A stretch of DNA of 64,000 nucleotides from Tolypeutes matacus. Lineage: Eukaryota > Chordata > Mammalia > Cingulata > Chlamyphoridae. The position numbers were made by a program, and so were the translations under genes. Under the pieces are notes generated by a model. It saw only the letters and a list, made by a program, of their open reading frames with translations, had not been told where the DNA came from and searched no databases. Shown here piece after piece: positions 1 through 10,882 of the stretch (positions are counted from its first letter, which is position 1; the number at the start of each line of letters is the position of its first letter). The DNA lies in NCBI GenBank assembly GCA_026826555.1, contig JAKSZT010054565.1, forward strand, positions 8,501,820 to 8,565,819, in the 5' to 3' direction.

Positions 1-166
1 AGTTTCTATTTGAGGTGATGAAAAAGTTTGAGTAATGGATGGTGCTGATGGTAGCACAATATTGTGAATGCCATTAATACCACTGAACTGTATACCTGAA
101 AGTGGTCAAAAAGGGAAATTTTGAGTTGTATTTATGTTACTACAATAAAAATGTTTTTTAAAAAAT
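1..166 (+). mobile_element. L1 3'UTR end fragment (older L1 type)
   Basis: The text matches the 3' end of the older L1s elsewhere in this window: a GATGGTGCTGATGGTAGCAC-type stretch, then a hexamer AATAAA at 144-149 and an A-rich end. The nearest matches in the window are 24690-24840 and 32640-32810. The element continues off the left edge, so only the tail is visible. It is non-coding. Confidence 0.8.
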
Positions 167-1535
167 CTGGTGGTCCTATTTTACTTGAGCTCTAAACACG
201 TTTTCAGGCTGCCTGTGGGGTTTCTGCAACACCACCCCACCCCCAACACACATGGAGCCCTCAGTCACTAGTCACTTGTACCTAAAAATAGAACTGAGGG
301 ACAATGGCCCAGGCTACCCGCCAAGTGCCACCTGCAGGTCACATTCCTTGCAGAACTTTCTGGAGAACCAGTGACTGCCCCCCGCCCCCGCTCCCCCCAA
401 TAATGACAGTGCAAGTGTCAGGCACACAATTTCTAACCTGTAACAGACTCAGTAGGGCCCTGGTGAGCAACTGGCCCTGTGGTGTCCAAACTGTTTAGCC
501 CCAGGAGCCCTTGGTTTGAATGAGACATTTCACAGAAGCATAAATAAAGTAGATAAAGACAGAGCTATTCAGGATGGTGCTGAGCTGGGGAACAGGTGTG
601 CCACAGACATTGAACACACACCCATTCCTTCATCTAGAAGGAGCAAGACCCAGAGAGGGAAATTTGTTCAAGGTGCCTCTTGAGGATGGTTCAGGGATAG
701 TCAGGGCTGACACCAAGGGGGTGGGGGTAGTGTCCCCTATATCTCCACCAGTTCAAATATAGGCAATTATAAACTTTGACCTGGAAATTTGACATCTAAA
801 AGCATTTTGTTATTTAAAGTGAAAGGTAACATAGAAATGGCATGCTTGCTATGCAAATGCAGCTTGACCACAAACCTGCTTGTTCCACATTCCTCTATTT
901 GGATAGCTGCTCCCAAGTAGACCTTATAGAAATCCAGATCCATTTCTCCGGAAGAGCCCTAGTGTCATTAGCAGAATGGCACAGAGCATGCTCAAAAGAG
1001 CTCTGATTTGTTAGATTTACTGTGATTTAAAACAAACAAATAGATGAACAAGCCCTCCTTGGAAAAAGAAGTTTGGGAAATACTGCATGTTCCAGGCCCT
1101 CACGGGGACTCAATGTGCTTCTCAACAGGACATCATCTGCCATAGAAAAGTTTCCCCACACTTGTACTCATTACTTGCCTATGGATCAAACTTTGGGAAA
1201 TGGCTGTCTAAAGAAATCTCTGGAAGTCTAACACCAGTCCGATGCCTCTCCCACAAGAGATACTAAAATTTTTGTGGACTGAAGTCCACTCCCCACCCCT
1301 GCCAGTCTAAAGAGTAGACCCCAGTCTCTGGGAGAGAGGAACTCTCAACAGGGACAAGAGGACACTTCATTTTTACTGCTGTCATTGAGATCTTCAGAGC
1401 AACTGATAGCCAAGCAAGTCCCAAATTTAGAAAGGCTGGAAAGACATCTTACAAGTTCAGATGAACCCAAAGAAAACAAACAAATACCCAAGACATATTA
1501 GAAAATAAGTACCTATGTCTAAAACTAGTTATTTA
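167..1535. other. intergenic or intronic DNA, no gene recognised
   Basis: I see no repeat, splice-flanked exon or conserved frame here. Short open frames at 304-498 and 574-762 have proline-rich or low-complexity content and no protein family resemblance. They look like chance frames. Confidence 0.5.
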
Positions 1536-2033
1536 GGGAAGCAGATGTGGCTCAAGCAATTGAGCTCCCGCCTACCACACGGGAGGTCCATGGTTCAGTT
1601 CCCAGTACCTCCTAAAGAAGACAGCAAGCTGGCATGACAGGCAGGCGTGGCAAGCTGACACAACAAGATGATGCAACAAGAGACACAAGAAGAAAAAACA
1701 CAATGAGAGATACAATAAAGCAGGGAGCAAAGGTTCCCGGTACCTCCTAAAGAAGATGAACAAGACAGCAAGCTGATGCAACGGGCAGGCATGGCAGGCT
1801 AACACAAGATGACACAACAAGAGACACAAGAAGAAAAATAAAGCCATAATGAGAGACCCAACAAAAAAGCAGGGAATGGAGGTAGCTCAAGCAATTAGGC
1901 GCCTACCTTCCACATCAGAGGTCTCGGGTTCAGTTCTCAGTGACTCCTAAATTAACAAAGAAGACGAACAGACACAGTGAGTACAGGCAGTGAAGGGGTG
2001 GGGAGAAATAAATAAATAAAATAAATCTTTTAA
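1536..2033 (+). mobile_element. DAS SINE, three tandem units (trimer)
   Basis: Unit 1 starts at 1536 (GGGAAGCAGATGTGGCTCAA) and carries a B-box-like GGTTCAGTTCCCAG near 1592. Unit 2 (about 1720-1860) has lost its head and keeps the GGTTCCCGGTACCTCC part. Unit 3 starts near 1872 and ends in AAATAAATAAATAAAATAAATC at about 2030. The units share the spacer text AAGAAGA..GACAGCAAGCTG. A 5'-truncated L1 begins immediately after the A-rich tail. Confidence 0.85.
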
Positions 2034-2040
2034 ACAATGC

Positions 2041-3691
2041 TAAAAGAAATTTAAAAAGACCTAAAAAAATGGAAAGACATTCCGTGTTCATGGATTGGAA
2101 AAATAAATATCGTGAAGATGTCAATCTTACACAAACTGATTTATAGATTCAATGCAAAACCAATCAAAATCCCAACAGCTTACTTTACAGAATTAGAGAA
2201 GGCAATTACCAAATTCATCTGGAAGAGTAAGTGCACCCAAATAGCCAAAAGCATTCTAAAAAAGAAGAACAACGTGGGAGGAATTTCATTGCCTGACCTT
2301 GAAACATAGTACAAAGCTACAGTGGTCAAAACAGCATGGTACTGGCATAAAGAGAGACACATCGATCAGTGGAATAGAATTGAGAATCCAGAAATATACC
2401 CTCACCTATACTGTCAACTGGTTTTGACAAACCTACCAAGCCCACGCTAATGAGAAAAAACAGTCTCTTCAACAAATGGTGTTGGGAGAACCGGATATCT
2501 ATAACCAAAAGAATGAAAGAGGACCCCTATCTCACCCCCTATACAAGAATCAACTCAAAGTGGATCAAAGATCTAAATATAAAAGCCAGGACCATAAAAC
2601 TACTAGTAGAAAATAGAGGGAAATGTCTTCAAGACCTTGTAGTAGGTGGTGGTTTCTTGGACCTTACAGCCAAAGCATGTGCAACAAAAGAAAAAGTAGA
2701 TAAATGGGACCTCCTCAAAATTAAACACTTTTGCACCTCACAGGACTTTGTCAGAAGGGTGAAAAGGCAGCCAACTCAATGGGAAAAAATATTTGGAAAT
2801 CACATATCTGATAAGGGTTTAATATCCAGGATATATAAAGATGTTACAACTCAACAATAAAAAGACAAACGACCCAATTAAAAAATGGGCAAGAGACTTT
2901 TTTTTTTTTTAAGATTTTATTTATTTATTCATTTATCCCCCCCCTGCTGCCCGTGCTCACTGGGTCAGCTAACCACGCCGTGCGGGCGGGCCTGCCCTCA
3001 CCAGGAGGCCCCGGGAACCGAACCCGGGGCCTCCCATATGGTAAACGGGAGCCCTACTGATTGAGCCACAGCCGCTTCCCATGGGCAAGAGACTTGAATA
3101 AATAGACATTTCTCCAAAGAAGAAACACAAACAGCAAAAAAATACATGAAGAAATGCTCAACATCACTCATGATTAGGGAAATGCAAATCAAAACTACAA
3201 TGAGATATCATTTCACACCTATCAGAATGGCCACTATTAAAAAGACAGAGAACTACAAGTGTTGGAAAGGATGTGGAGAGATTGGAACACTTCTTCACTA
3301 TTGGTGGGAATGCAGAAAGGTACAGCCACTGTGGAGGACTGTTTGGCAGTTCCTAAAGAAGTTGAATATAGACTTGCCATGTGACCTGGCAATACCACTA
3401 CTGGGTATATACCCAGAAGAACTGAGAGCAGTGACACGAACAGACATCTGCACACTGATGTTCATAGCAACATTATTCACCATTGCCAAAAGTTGGAAAC
3501 AACCTAGGTGTCCATCAACAGACAAATGGATAAACAAACTCTGGTCTATTCACATGATGGAATATTATGCAGCTGTAAGAAGAAATGAAGTCGTAAAGCA
3601 TATGACAACATGGATGAACCTGGAGGCCATTATATTGACTGATGCAAGCCAGATACAAATGGACAAATACTGTATGAATGCGTTACTATAA
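2041..3691 (+). pseudogene. L1-B ORF2 remnant, 3' part, split and SINE-interrupted
   Basis: This encodes the region downstream of the reverse transcriptase (around [11 protein letters not shown]) through the C-terminal cysteine domain ([18 protein letters not shown], pattern CX3CX7HX4C). There is an early stop near 2308, and a change near 2440 disrupts the frame. The main frame ends at 2858-2860 because of a 2-nt deletion also present in L1-C. The C-terminal domain continues in another frame from an ATG at 2843, is split by the SINE at 2900-3080, and ends at 3691. Unlike L1-C, this copy keeps an arginine codon (CGA) at about 3437 where L1-C has TGA. Confidence 0.85.
2900..3080 (-). mobile_element. 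DAS SINE inserted in L1-B
   Basis: On the minus strand it begins GGGAAGCGGCTGTGGCTCAA and carries GGTTCGGTTCCCGG, followed by the GC-rich body and an A-rich tail (a T-run on the plus strand). A perfect 15-bp TSD, ATGGGCAAGAGACTT, is at 2885-2899 and 3081-3095. The empty site is visible in the paralogous L1-C near 17367. Confidence 0.97.
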
Positions 3692-3857
3692 ACCAAATAT
3701 ATTGTGTAACATATTGTTTGATTAAAAAAAAAATTTATATATATCCATTACATTTAATTGAGAAATGTATATATCTATTCATCTGTGATTACTTTTTAGT
3801 TTTTACTTGTTTATATTTTCAATTATTAAATGTACAAAATAAAGTAAAAAAAAAAAA

Positions 3858-5249
3858 CTATTTAAATTACAAAAGAATTTGTCCCAGATCTCCCTTAAAC
3901 AAGTGATTGTAAGGCAGCTCATCAGCTGTTCCAGAACCACCTCAAAGCCCACTGAAGGCAGGGATGGTGCCAGGCTCACCAACGTGCCTGGCATGTGGAT
4001 TGAAGGAATGAACTAACATGGTTATGGCAGGAAGCAAGCAGCTGAGCTACACTGGGAAGACTTCGGTCAAAGAAGAGGCAGTGGCTCAGGCTCCCCAGAA
4101 CAGAGTAAGTACAAGGAAGGAAACCCTGACAATTCCCAGAAGTAAGCGCTGGCAACCTCTGGAAGAAAGTTTGGCACACGCCAACAGGAAAAGTTCTTGA
4201 TGAAAAAGAGTAGCCAGGAGGACATGCTTTGAATCCCCTTCATGTCTCTGCCTATAGGAGACATGAGGTCATGATCACATGGGTTCTCTGAGGGTGGATG
4301 CATGGCTTCTCTCCAACTCTACCTGATGTACAGGACTGAGGAAGTACCAAAGACAATTCTTTTTGGGCAACAGTGCCTGCCTAGAGGAGAGGGGAGGCAT
4401 TCTACCCCCCAAACCAAGAGCACATGGATTAAAGAAGAGGCAGCATGCTTGTAGGCACAGAATAAAAATTCCTATAATGCCTCATCTTTCCTGAGTGAGG
4501 ACAGGGTGCTGGTCCACCAAGAAAACACAGGCTGACCTCTGTTTGCCTTAGGGTGGGGTCAAGACACTTCCTTAGTGATTCTGGTGACCTAACAGTCTCT
4601 GGGCTCATGGAGTGGGAGATACTGCAACATCTCATTTTAAAATGACATCAGAATTCTGACTCAGGTGGAAAGCTAGATCTCCCATATTTATCTCTTTCCC
4701 CTCCAGTGTCCTCATTAAAATGATAATAAAGGAAGAAAATTGACACCCTCAATGACAAAGAGAATGGAAGAGGAGGCATTGGTGAATGAGTGCTGTCAAG
4801 AGACTTCTGGAAGACAGAAAGCTATCAGAGGAAAAGGAACTGGAAAAGAAAGAGAAAACCACAGCCTAACTGAGCAGGCAATACTGACAGGCATGGAGCC
4901 AGCTTTCCCTGCATAACTCCGAGAGGACTTTGGACCCTAAGACACCCCCCCTGGGGGTGGGGGCAGAAATGCAAGGCTGAAGGGTCAGTTCTAAAACAGT
5001 GACTTTGCTCCTTCCCCAAACCTCTGCGAAAATGGGTATGGCAAGGAGACCACCTCCCACCCTCCCAGGAGATCAGAGGTCTGTTTCTGGAGAAATCAAT
5101 GATCCCTAATACAATAGTTCTATGTACTGGTTTTGGGGAGTCCCCTGAGGAGGGCTGCACCTGATCACCCTCAACAAAGCCAAGCAGTCTGTAAGCTTCA
5201 ACCACTCACTCAGTTTTTAGTGCCTTATTCTGAAATAGGCACAGACAAA
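3858..5249. other. non-coding DNA with one L2 fossil
   Basis: Apart from the L2 end at 3938-4016 I recognise nothing. A 126-codon minus-strand frame at 4825-5205 has no motif, splice context or family resemblance, and it overlaps C-rich low-complexity DNA near 4945. I do not call it a gene. Confidence 0.5.
3938..4016 (+). repeat. L2 LINE 3'-end fossil
   Basis: The order GAAGGCAGGGATGGTGCC, then GTGCCTGGCATGTGGATTGAAGGAATGAA, follows the mammal-wide L2 3' end (ctgagggcagggac ... gtgcctggcacatag ... gaatgaatg). It is short and diverged. Confidence 0.5.
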
Positions 5250-5535
5250 AGAGGATCACCAGATATTTAAAGAAAGCCCCCAAGATGAAAAAGGGGAGAT
5301 CAAAACAAACAGAAACAATCCTGGAGGAAACAGAGAAAATGGGAAATAGAAGAAAGTTTCAAAAGGCTCTTATTAGTAACCACAGAAAAGTGTGAAAAGC
5401 TGTTCCATGAATTAAAAAGAGGACACCATAAAATAAAAGAGAGCTCTTGGAAATTAAAAATATGAATGTTAAAAGTTTAAAATCCAATACAGAGAATGGA
5501 AAATAAAGTTGAGCAAATAGAACTAAACGATGAAG

Positions 5536-5565
<30 letters not shown>
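5536..5565. repeat. (TA)n microsatellite
   Basis: About fourteen uninterrupted TA units lie inside the HAL1-like fossil. Confidence 0.95.
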
Positions 5566-5566
<1 letters not shown>

Positions 5567-6061
5567 GAGAAAGATTAGAAAGTTAGATAATGGATCCAGC
5601 TGTGGATTTTTAGAACTTAGGGATAAAGAGATTATAAAAGTTCCTAGAATTTTAAAAGAAAAACAAAACCACATATCAAAGAAATGGAGTCAGAATACCA
5701 GACTTCACATTTCACATACTAAAAAGAAATGGATGGATGCTGGAAGACAATTAGGTTGGATGTAGAATTCTAAATTGGAAAGCCCCTTAGAACTTTGAAG
5801 ACATTTCAATTATCAGAAGATAGAATGGAGAGTTTTCAGACTTGCAAAGAATGTACACACCCTTTCTAAAGATGCTGATTTGAGAATATAATCCAGCAAA
5901 ATGAGGGAGTAAACGACCAAACAAACACAAAAAAAGCTCTAGGGAACAAAATTTCAAACTAGGCCCAAAGAACCTAAGTGGAAGCAGGAGGATAGAGAGC
6001 CCACAGAAGAACTCCAGGGAGAAAAATACAGGATGCAATATGACTTAATTAAAGACATGCA

Positions 6062-6306
6062 GTAAAATGTTGAGCATGGGTCCTGTAGTCAACACTGGAT
6101 TTAATTCTGGATTCTGCTACTAAGTAACAGGAATCCTGGACCAGTTTACTTAACCCCCTGTGCCTCCATTTTCTGATCTATAACATAAGAATAGTAACAG
6201 TACTTATGCTTCATGGAGTTGTCGAGAAGATTACACAAGACTGCTTGTAAAACACTTAGAACAGTGCATGGCACAAAGCAAGTGCTCAAATATTAGCCAT
6301 TATTGT
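6062..6306 (+). repeat. MIR SINE fossil
   Basis: Near full-length MIR core and tail: the tRNA-related part gives way to CAGTTTACTTAACCCCCTGTGCCTCC, then AACACTTAGAACAGTGCATGG and GCTCAAATATTAGCCATTATT. It is inserted in the HAL1-like element. Confidence 0.8.
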
Positions 6307-7544
6307 GAGAAGGCAGGTATGGCAAGAGAGGAATAAAGAGAAATACAGAAATCAGAGTTCTTGTGAGGAAGAGTGAAATTATAGTACAACAATTGATTCT
6401 GCAATGAATAATATTCAGAGCCATAATGAAATAAACATTTGAAGTAAAAATAGTGCTCTATGTATTGTGAGAATTGAGGAGAGGAAATGGGGAGAGTAAA
6501 AGACCTAAGTCTTCATTTATCCTAATGGGAAGTTCATAGATAGTGTACAAAATCGATAATAAAGAAGTAACTAAAGAGGATGTGGAGGTGAGTACCTGAA
6601 GTAACAGACAAAAGCCTTATATATGGTTGCTTGCCGGAGCAGTACAGGAGCAGGTGGTGCACAGCTCCAGAGCACAGCATCTGAGGATGCTGCACACACC
6701 ACACTCATTGTAGATTTGTAATAACAATGTTCCAGCACATGGCCGTGCGCTAGCAAATATTACGACAATTTTCTGACAGATGGAAGCCAAGGGTCTTAAG
6801 GAAGGATGCCCTTTTCCATTTCACACAAGGTGCAAATGGGCTGGCTGCACACCTGGGATGTCCTCCGAACACAGCTTTTGTCATCAGTGAGGTGGGCTCA
6901 TAGTGCCAGTGCGTGATGTTGCCCCTTGAGTGTTAAATGTAAGTGAAATCTGAGGCACGGAGCCTGGCATAGGGTCAGCACATTAGCTCTGGTCAGGTCT
7001 GAGGTCCTCCAGTCCCTGCTCCTGCCCTCAAGTTCAGCCCCCAAGACATGATGTGCTCAGTCACTGCCTGGAGGGATGGCGGCAGGAGTGGGAGGAGGAG
7101 GCATCTCCCCAGTCCTAAGTCAGGCCCCATCCTCAGGCACCTGGGCCGGCCCAGGCCACCTCCCCACATGCACGATTGGCAGATGAGCCCTCCATTAAGC
7201 CAAGCATCCTTAGGAAAGGAAAACAGGGATGGAAAAAAAAAAAAAAAAAAAAAACAGGGGCTCCCCAGGGCCCAACATGGAGGAGTTAGCTGCCTTCAGA
7301 CACTGTCTGCTACCCCCCACCCCACCCCCACACTGGGGAAGATCCAGGCTGACCATCCCCAGGCTGGACTCATCCATTGGAGCTTTCTGCTGACTGAGTT
7401 TCTTGGATCAAGAGGACCCAGGTCTGGGGAACAATTGTCACTAGGGCTCCCTTAGTCCCGTGACCCTTCAGATTGCTTCTCAGGCTCCAACTTCAAAGAG
7501 AACTGGCGTGGAGCTGCCCTTACCGCAAATGCCTGGGTGTAATC

Positions 7545-7600
7545 GGACGCCCGCTGCTGGCCTCTGGCGCACGGACCGCGCAGCGCGGGAGCTGGGCACA
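7545..7600. promoter_or_regulatory. small CpG cluster
   Basis: About ten CpG dinucleotides occur in 55 bases (GGACGCCCGC, GGCGCACGGACCGCGCAGCG). This is unusual in a window where CpG is otherwise rare outside young SINEs. It lies 130 bp from the GATA-site cluster. It could be a weak or alternative promoter, an enhancer core, or a conserved non-coding block. No TATA box or exon was identified. Confidence 0.35.
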
Positions 7601-7733
7601 GAGTCCCCATCCTGCGGCTGTGGCCCTGCCAGCTCAGTGTTTACTCTGCCTGGAGACGGATGCTGCCAGCTGCCCCAAGCGCTGAGAGTGAGGGGGCTGG
7701 CCAGGATGATTTCTCTAAAAGGACTCCTGGGCC

Positions 7734-7832
7734 GAGATAAGCCTGGCATTTCCGCTTATCTCTGAGCCGGCCCCAGGCCTCCCTAGGCATCCAGAGGGTT
7801 CACTTGCTTATCTGCTTTGCTGGGCTCTATCT
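7734..7832. promoter_or_regulatory. GATA-type binding-site cluster with perfect inverted repeat
   Basis: Four WGATAR-type sites occur in about 100 bp: AGATAAG 7735-7741, CTTATCT 7755-7761, CTTATCT 7807-7813 and CTATCT 7827-7832. The first two form a perfect 9-bp inverted repeat, GAGATAAGC (7734-7742) and GCTTATCTC (7754-7762), with an 11-base spacer. Their centres are 20 bp apart, about two helical turns. WGATAR is the established GATA-factor consensus. That this is a working enhancer is inference. Confidence 0.4.
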
Positions 7833-8424
7833 GCCCCCAGGGGCCTATTTCCTGCCTCACTTAGAGGAGTGTCCAGCTGTGAAACAAACACCCAGCGATC
7901 CCAGGAGGGAGCAAGGGAGGGATGAGTCCTAGGGCAGAGATGGGCTGAGTGCAAAGCCCAGCACTGAGGTGGGGGTCCAGGGATGGGCTGGAAATCCTTG
8001 CCTTGGGATAGCATCCAGGGCAGAGGAGAGTCCTGATCAGTAGCAGAACCACCACCCCAGTTTCTTCCAGGGGGGCTACTTGCACTCTGGCTGGGAGCCT
8101 GTCAGTCCTCTCTAGAAGGGAGGGTCCCACAGTCCTGTTCTAACTAAAACTACTCAGGGAACAACCAGGAGGTCCAGGGTCTCCCTCTCACTGGAGCCCT
8201 CAGGGACAGCTCACCAGCAGACCTTCCCAGAGTGGTCTGGGGAGGCCAGGCCTTGCACACATGGACACACATGCACAAACACACAGACACACACTCACTG
8301 TGCTCCTTTAGCCAAGCTGTGATGGAAATTTATCCTCTTTTTTTTTTTTCAGTATCCACCCTTATTCCTTATTTAGGGTGAATTTTACCTCACATAAAGA
8401 GTCTTGGTAAGGGGTAATACCCAC

Positions 8425-8583
8425 CATTAGGAATTGAAACATGTCCCCTACAAAGAAATGTCCAAGCCCTAACCCCTGGACCCATGGGGCTTCCAGCCTC
8501 CAAAACCATGTGACAATAAATTCCTGTTGTTTAAGCCAACCAGTGTGTGGTATTTGTCATAGTATCCCTGGCAGACTAAGATG
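8425..8583 (+). repeat. ancient LTR-like (MaLR-type) fossil
   Basis: The run GGAATTGAAACATGTCCCCTAC, CCAAGCCCTAACCCC, CTTCCAGCCTCCA, then AATAAATTCCTGTTGTTTAAGCC and GCAGACTAAGA matches a common mammal-wide repeat of MaLR/LTR character. I cannot fix the exact family by eye. Confidence 0.45.
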
Positions 8584-8587
8584 CCCA

Positions 8588-8772
8588 CCTCTGGAGACAG
8601 ACTGCCAGATTTGAGTGTGATTCTGGGCAGCCACTTGGCCTCTCTCCCTCAGTGCCCTCATCTCTAGAAAGTTGCTGTAATAGGACCCCATAGGGTTGGT
8701 GGTAGAATTAAACGAGCTCTTTCAGGTGAAGCACTTTGATCTGTGCCTGGGTGAATGCTCAATGAATGTTAC
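8588..8772 (+). repeat. MIR SINE fossil
   Basis: The order GGAGACAGACTGCCAGATTTGAG, CACTTGGCCTCTCTCCCTCAG, GAATTAAACGAGCTCTTTCAGG, GTGAATGCTCAATGAATGTTACC follows the MIR consensus on the plus strand. Confidence 0.75.
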
Positions 8773-9662
8773 CCTCTTCACCCTCCTCCCTCTCCCTGTT
8801 CACATGCCCTGATCAGATGCTCCACCTGGGACTCTGAATCTTTGGAGAGTGATGCAAAGATGAAGAGTCCACTGGAATTAACTCCCAATGAGGCACGGGT
8901 GATGTCCTGTGACCAGGTTCACTGTGGTGCCTGCTTCTCATCTTCCCTGAGCTGTGTTGTCTTCCCCTGCCTGATCCACCTTCTGGAAAATTCCCTTTCC
9001 ACTTAGGATGGCCAGAGTAATTTTCTATTGCTCACACCAGAAAATAGCCTAACTAAAAAACAATTTCCGAAACTAAAACCAAGATAAAATTAAAATAAAA
9101 TAAAATAAAAAATAAGAAAAACTGGAGTGGATATAGTTCAGTGGTTCAGTGCTTGCTTTGCATGTACAAGGTCCCAGGTTCAATCCCCAGTAGCTCCTAA
9201 AAATTAAAAATTTAAAAAAAATTTTTTTTAATTAAATATTTTCTGTCCAGAACCTGACTGTCTCTAGGGGGCTGTTTGCCAATTGCCAATTCAGAAAATT
9301 CCATTTGCTAGTTGAACCAGGCCAACCAGTTTTATGCCACCGCATTGTATTGCCTACCCTTCTACCAGCTCACAACTGGTAAAGCATCTGTGTGTGCAAA
9401 GTGCTTTGAGGTGTGTCCTCACATTTGCTGCTCAAGCAAGGTGGACAGATTATGGTCCCCACTCATGGAGACACATGGACTCACAGTGAAAGTCAATAAA
9501 GAAGGAGCTGGGTCTTCTTCCCAGGGCCTACTGTCTAGGCTCTACTGTCCCAGGGCCTGTGTTCATTGTAGATGAGTAGTTCCCCCCTACTCTCCTCCTG
9601 CATCAGTCTAAGATCCCACTCACCTGCCCCAGCTGACAGGATTCTGAGAAGAGCCAGACCCT
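8773..9662. other. non-coding DNA with an A-rich tract and one SINE
   Basis: Only the DAS SINE at 9124-9230 and an (AAAAT)n-like tract (about 9075-9120) are recognised. Short open frames at 8755-9006 and 9312-9575 have no supporting features. Confidence 0.5.
9124..9230 (+). mobile_element. DAS SINE monomer
   Basis: The head TGGATATAGTTCAGTGG and the B-box-like GGTTCAATCCCCAG are followed by AGCTCCTAAAA and an A/T-rich tail. This is the simple monomeric form, without the GC-rich body seen at 14269 and 25129. Confidence 0.85.
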
Positions 9663-9845
9663 TTAGATGCAATACCTCAATTAAACCCTACTACAACTTT
9701 ATGGGGTAGATTACTATTTATCATCCCCATATTAATGAAGGGGAATAATCTAGATAACTTAAGTGGCTTGCTCACAGTCACTCAGGAAAGTAATGGAGCC
9801 AGGATTCCAGCTCTGTGCTCATAACCTATGCCATTTTGCCTCTTT
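9663..9845 (-). repeat. MIR SINE fossil
   Basis: Plus-strand order CCTCAATTAAACCCTACTAC, CCCCATATTAATGAAG, CTTGCTCACAGTCACTCAG, ATAACCTATGCCATTTTGCCTC is a reverse-oriented MIR. Confidence 0.75.
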
Positions 9846-9867
9846 TAGAGATAGGAGGTTCTCAGAG

Positions 9868-9990
9868 ACCATCAAGAGTCAACTCCCCTATTTTGAGGAT
9901 GGAGACTCTAAGGAGGGGAAGGATTTTCTGATGGTCATATAGCAAGTCAGTGGCAAAGATAGGGGACTAGATGGTTAAAACTGTTGCCCT
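9868..9990 (-). repeat. MIR-like fossil (probable)
   Basis: Plus-strand CCCTATTTTGAGGATGGAGAC, GGTCATATAGCAAGTCAGTGG and GGGACTAGATGG resemble a diverged reverse MIR/MIR3. Confidence 0.4.
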
Positions 9991-10535
9991 CAGAGTGGTG
10001 ATTAATCCCATTTTACTCTATGGGTTTGAGAGATATGTGGGGTGAAATTGGCCTGTGCGCTACAGGCCCAGCTCAGACAATTGAGGAGATGAGGAGGTGA
10101 CCCCCAGGTGACAATATGGGTCACTAATTCTTTCATACTTAAATATCCATAAAATGCCTCATCCTGGCCACCCAGAAAGATGATAAAACAAAAGTCACAG
10201 TCTTGCCAGGATGCCTCACAGAACTGTGTTTGGGAATATAATCTACAATCTAGCTGGCCTCCCTAAAGACATAGAAAGAGAAATGAAAACTGCATGGAAG
10301 CTTGGTCTAGGCTTGGGGGAGTCCCCTGCCAGCTCTCAGGTAGCTGAATGGTCTGGCCCCAGGATATCACTGTCTTCTGTATTCAGCATTCCTACCCCTG
10401 GGTGAAGCCTCTTCATCATTTCCTTCCCCACATGCTCAGATGAGATTTTTCTTTGCCTAAACAAGGTCATATGGCATCAACCTGAAAATACTAGAGAACA
10501 AAAAAGCACCTCAGGACCCAAATCCAGACCAGCAG
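9991..10535. other. nothing recognised
   Basis: No repeat, exon or regulatory cluster was identified by eye. A 64-codon frame at 10211-10405 has no support. Confidence 0.45.
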
Positions 10536-10615
10536 CCATTCATTCATTTGTTCATCCTTTCACTCATTCAACATTTAATGAGCATGTATTGCATTAGACA
10601 TGACACTTAAATAAA
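10536..10615 (-). repeat. L2 3'-end-like fossil
   Basis: CATTCATTCATTTG..TCACTCATTCAACATTTAATGAGCATGTATTGC is the reverse of the L2 3' end (attcattcaacaaatatttattgagc). Confidence 0.45.
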
Positions 10616-10649
10616 CCAACAAACACTTATTAAGAAATAATAAAAGTGC

Positions 10650-10882
10650 CCATATTTATTGAGCTCATCTATGGCACTGTGTTACATATTTACATAAATT
10701 ATCTTATTTGCTTCTCACAAAAGCCTAAGAAGAAGGGACTATTTCCCCCATTTTATAGACAAGTAGACTGAGGCTTGGAGTGACTGAGTCATTTTTCCAA
10801 AGTCAGTAGCAGAGGCTGTATTTAAACAAAGGTAGTTACACTCCAGAGTCTACATATTTAACCCCTCAACTGTGCAGCCTCT
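10650..10882 (-). repeat. MIR SINE fossil
   Basis: Plus-strand TATTTATTGAGCTCATC, TTATTTGCTTCTCACAAAAGCC, CCCCATTTTATAGACAAG, CTGAGGCTTGGAG and TTAACCCCTCAACTGTGCAGCCTC follow a reversed MIR. Confidence 0.75.

Larger units (their letters stand above)
2034..3857 (+). mobile_element. L1-B, 5'-truncated young L1 (ORF2 3' part plus 3'UTR)
   Basis: It is nearly identical to 16515-18142 (L1-C) through the end of ORF2 and the short AT-rich 3'UTR. AATAAA is at 3838-3843, followed by a poly-A run. The 5' end begins inside ORF2, as expected for incomplete target-primed reverse transcription. A DAS SINE interrupts it at 2900-3080. The left junction lies in the A-rich tail of the SINE trimer. Confidence 0.9.
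5250..6595 (+). mobile_element. ancient HAL1-like (half-L1) or L1ME ORF1-type fossil
   Basis: The A-rich strand reads through GAGGATCACCAGATATTTAAAG at about 5250, a coiled-coil-like lysine/glutamate-rich stretch, and ATAATCCAGCAAAATGAGGGAG near 5890. This is the order of the HAL1/L1ME ORF1 region. The minus-strand fossil at 62320-63420 belongs to the same family. A TA microsatellite (5536-5565) and a MIR (6062-6306) interrupt it. No intact reading frame remains. The family name is by eye. Confidence 0.5.
6596..8424. other. repeat-poor, GC-richer block, no confirmed exon
   Basis: Base composition rises from about 7000 to 8260. There is a poly-A run (7233-7254), a C-rich run (7312-7332), a dense CpG patch (about 7545-7600) and a CA-rich stretch (8257-8299). 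Open frames at 7048-7455 and 7460-7765 lack family resemblance, and the first runs through the poly-A tract. The regulatory-looking part is listed separately. Confidence 0.5.

Noticed and set aside
4825..5205. 126-codon minus-strand frame
   Set aside because: No motif or conserved context, and it overlaps a C-rich low-complexity stretch. Probably chance.
7048..7455. 135-codon plus-strand frame in the GC-rich block
   Set aside because: It runs through the poly-A tract as a lysine run and has no splice sites, motif or family resemblance.
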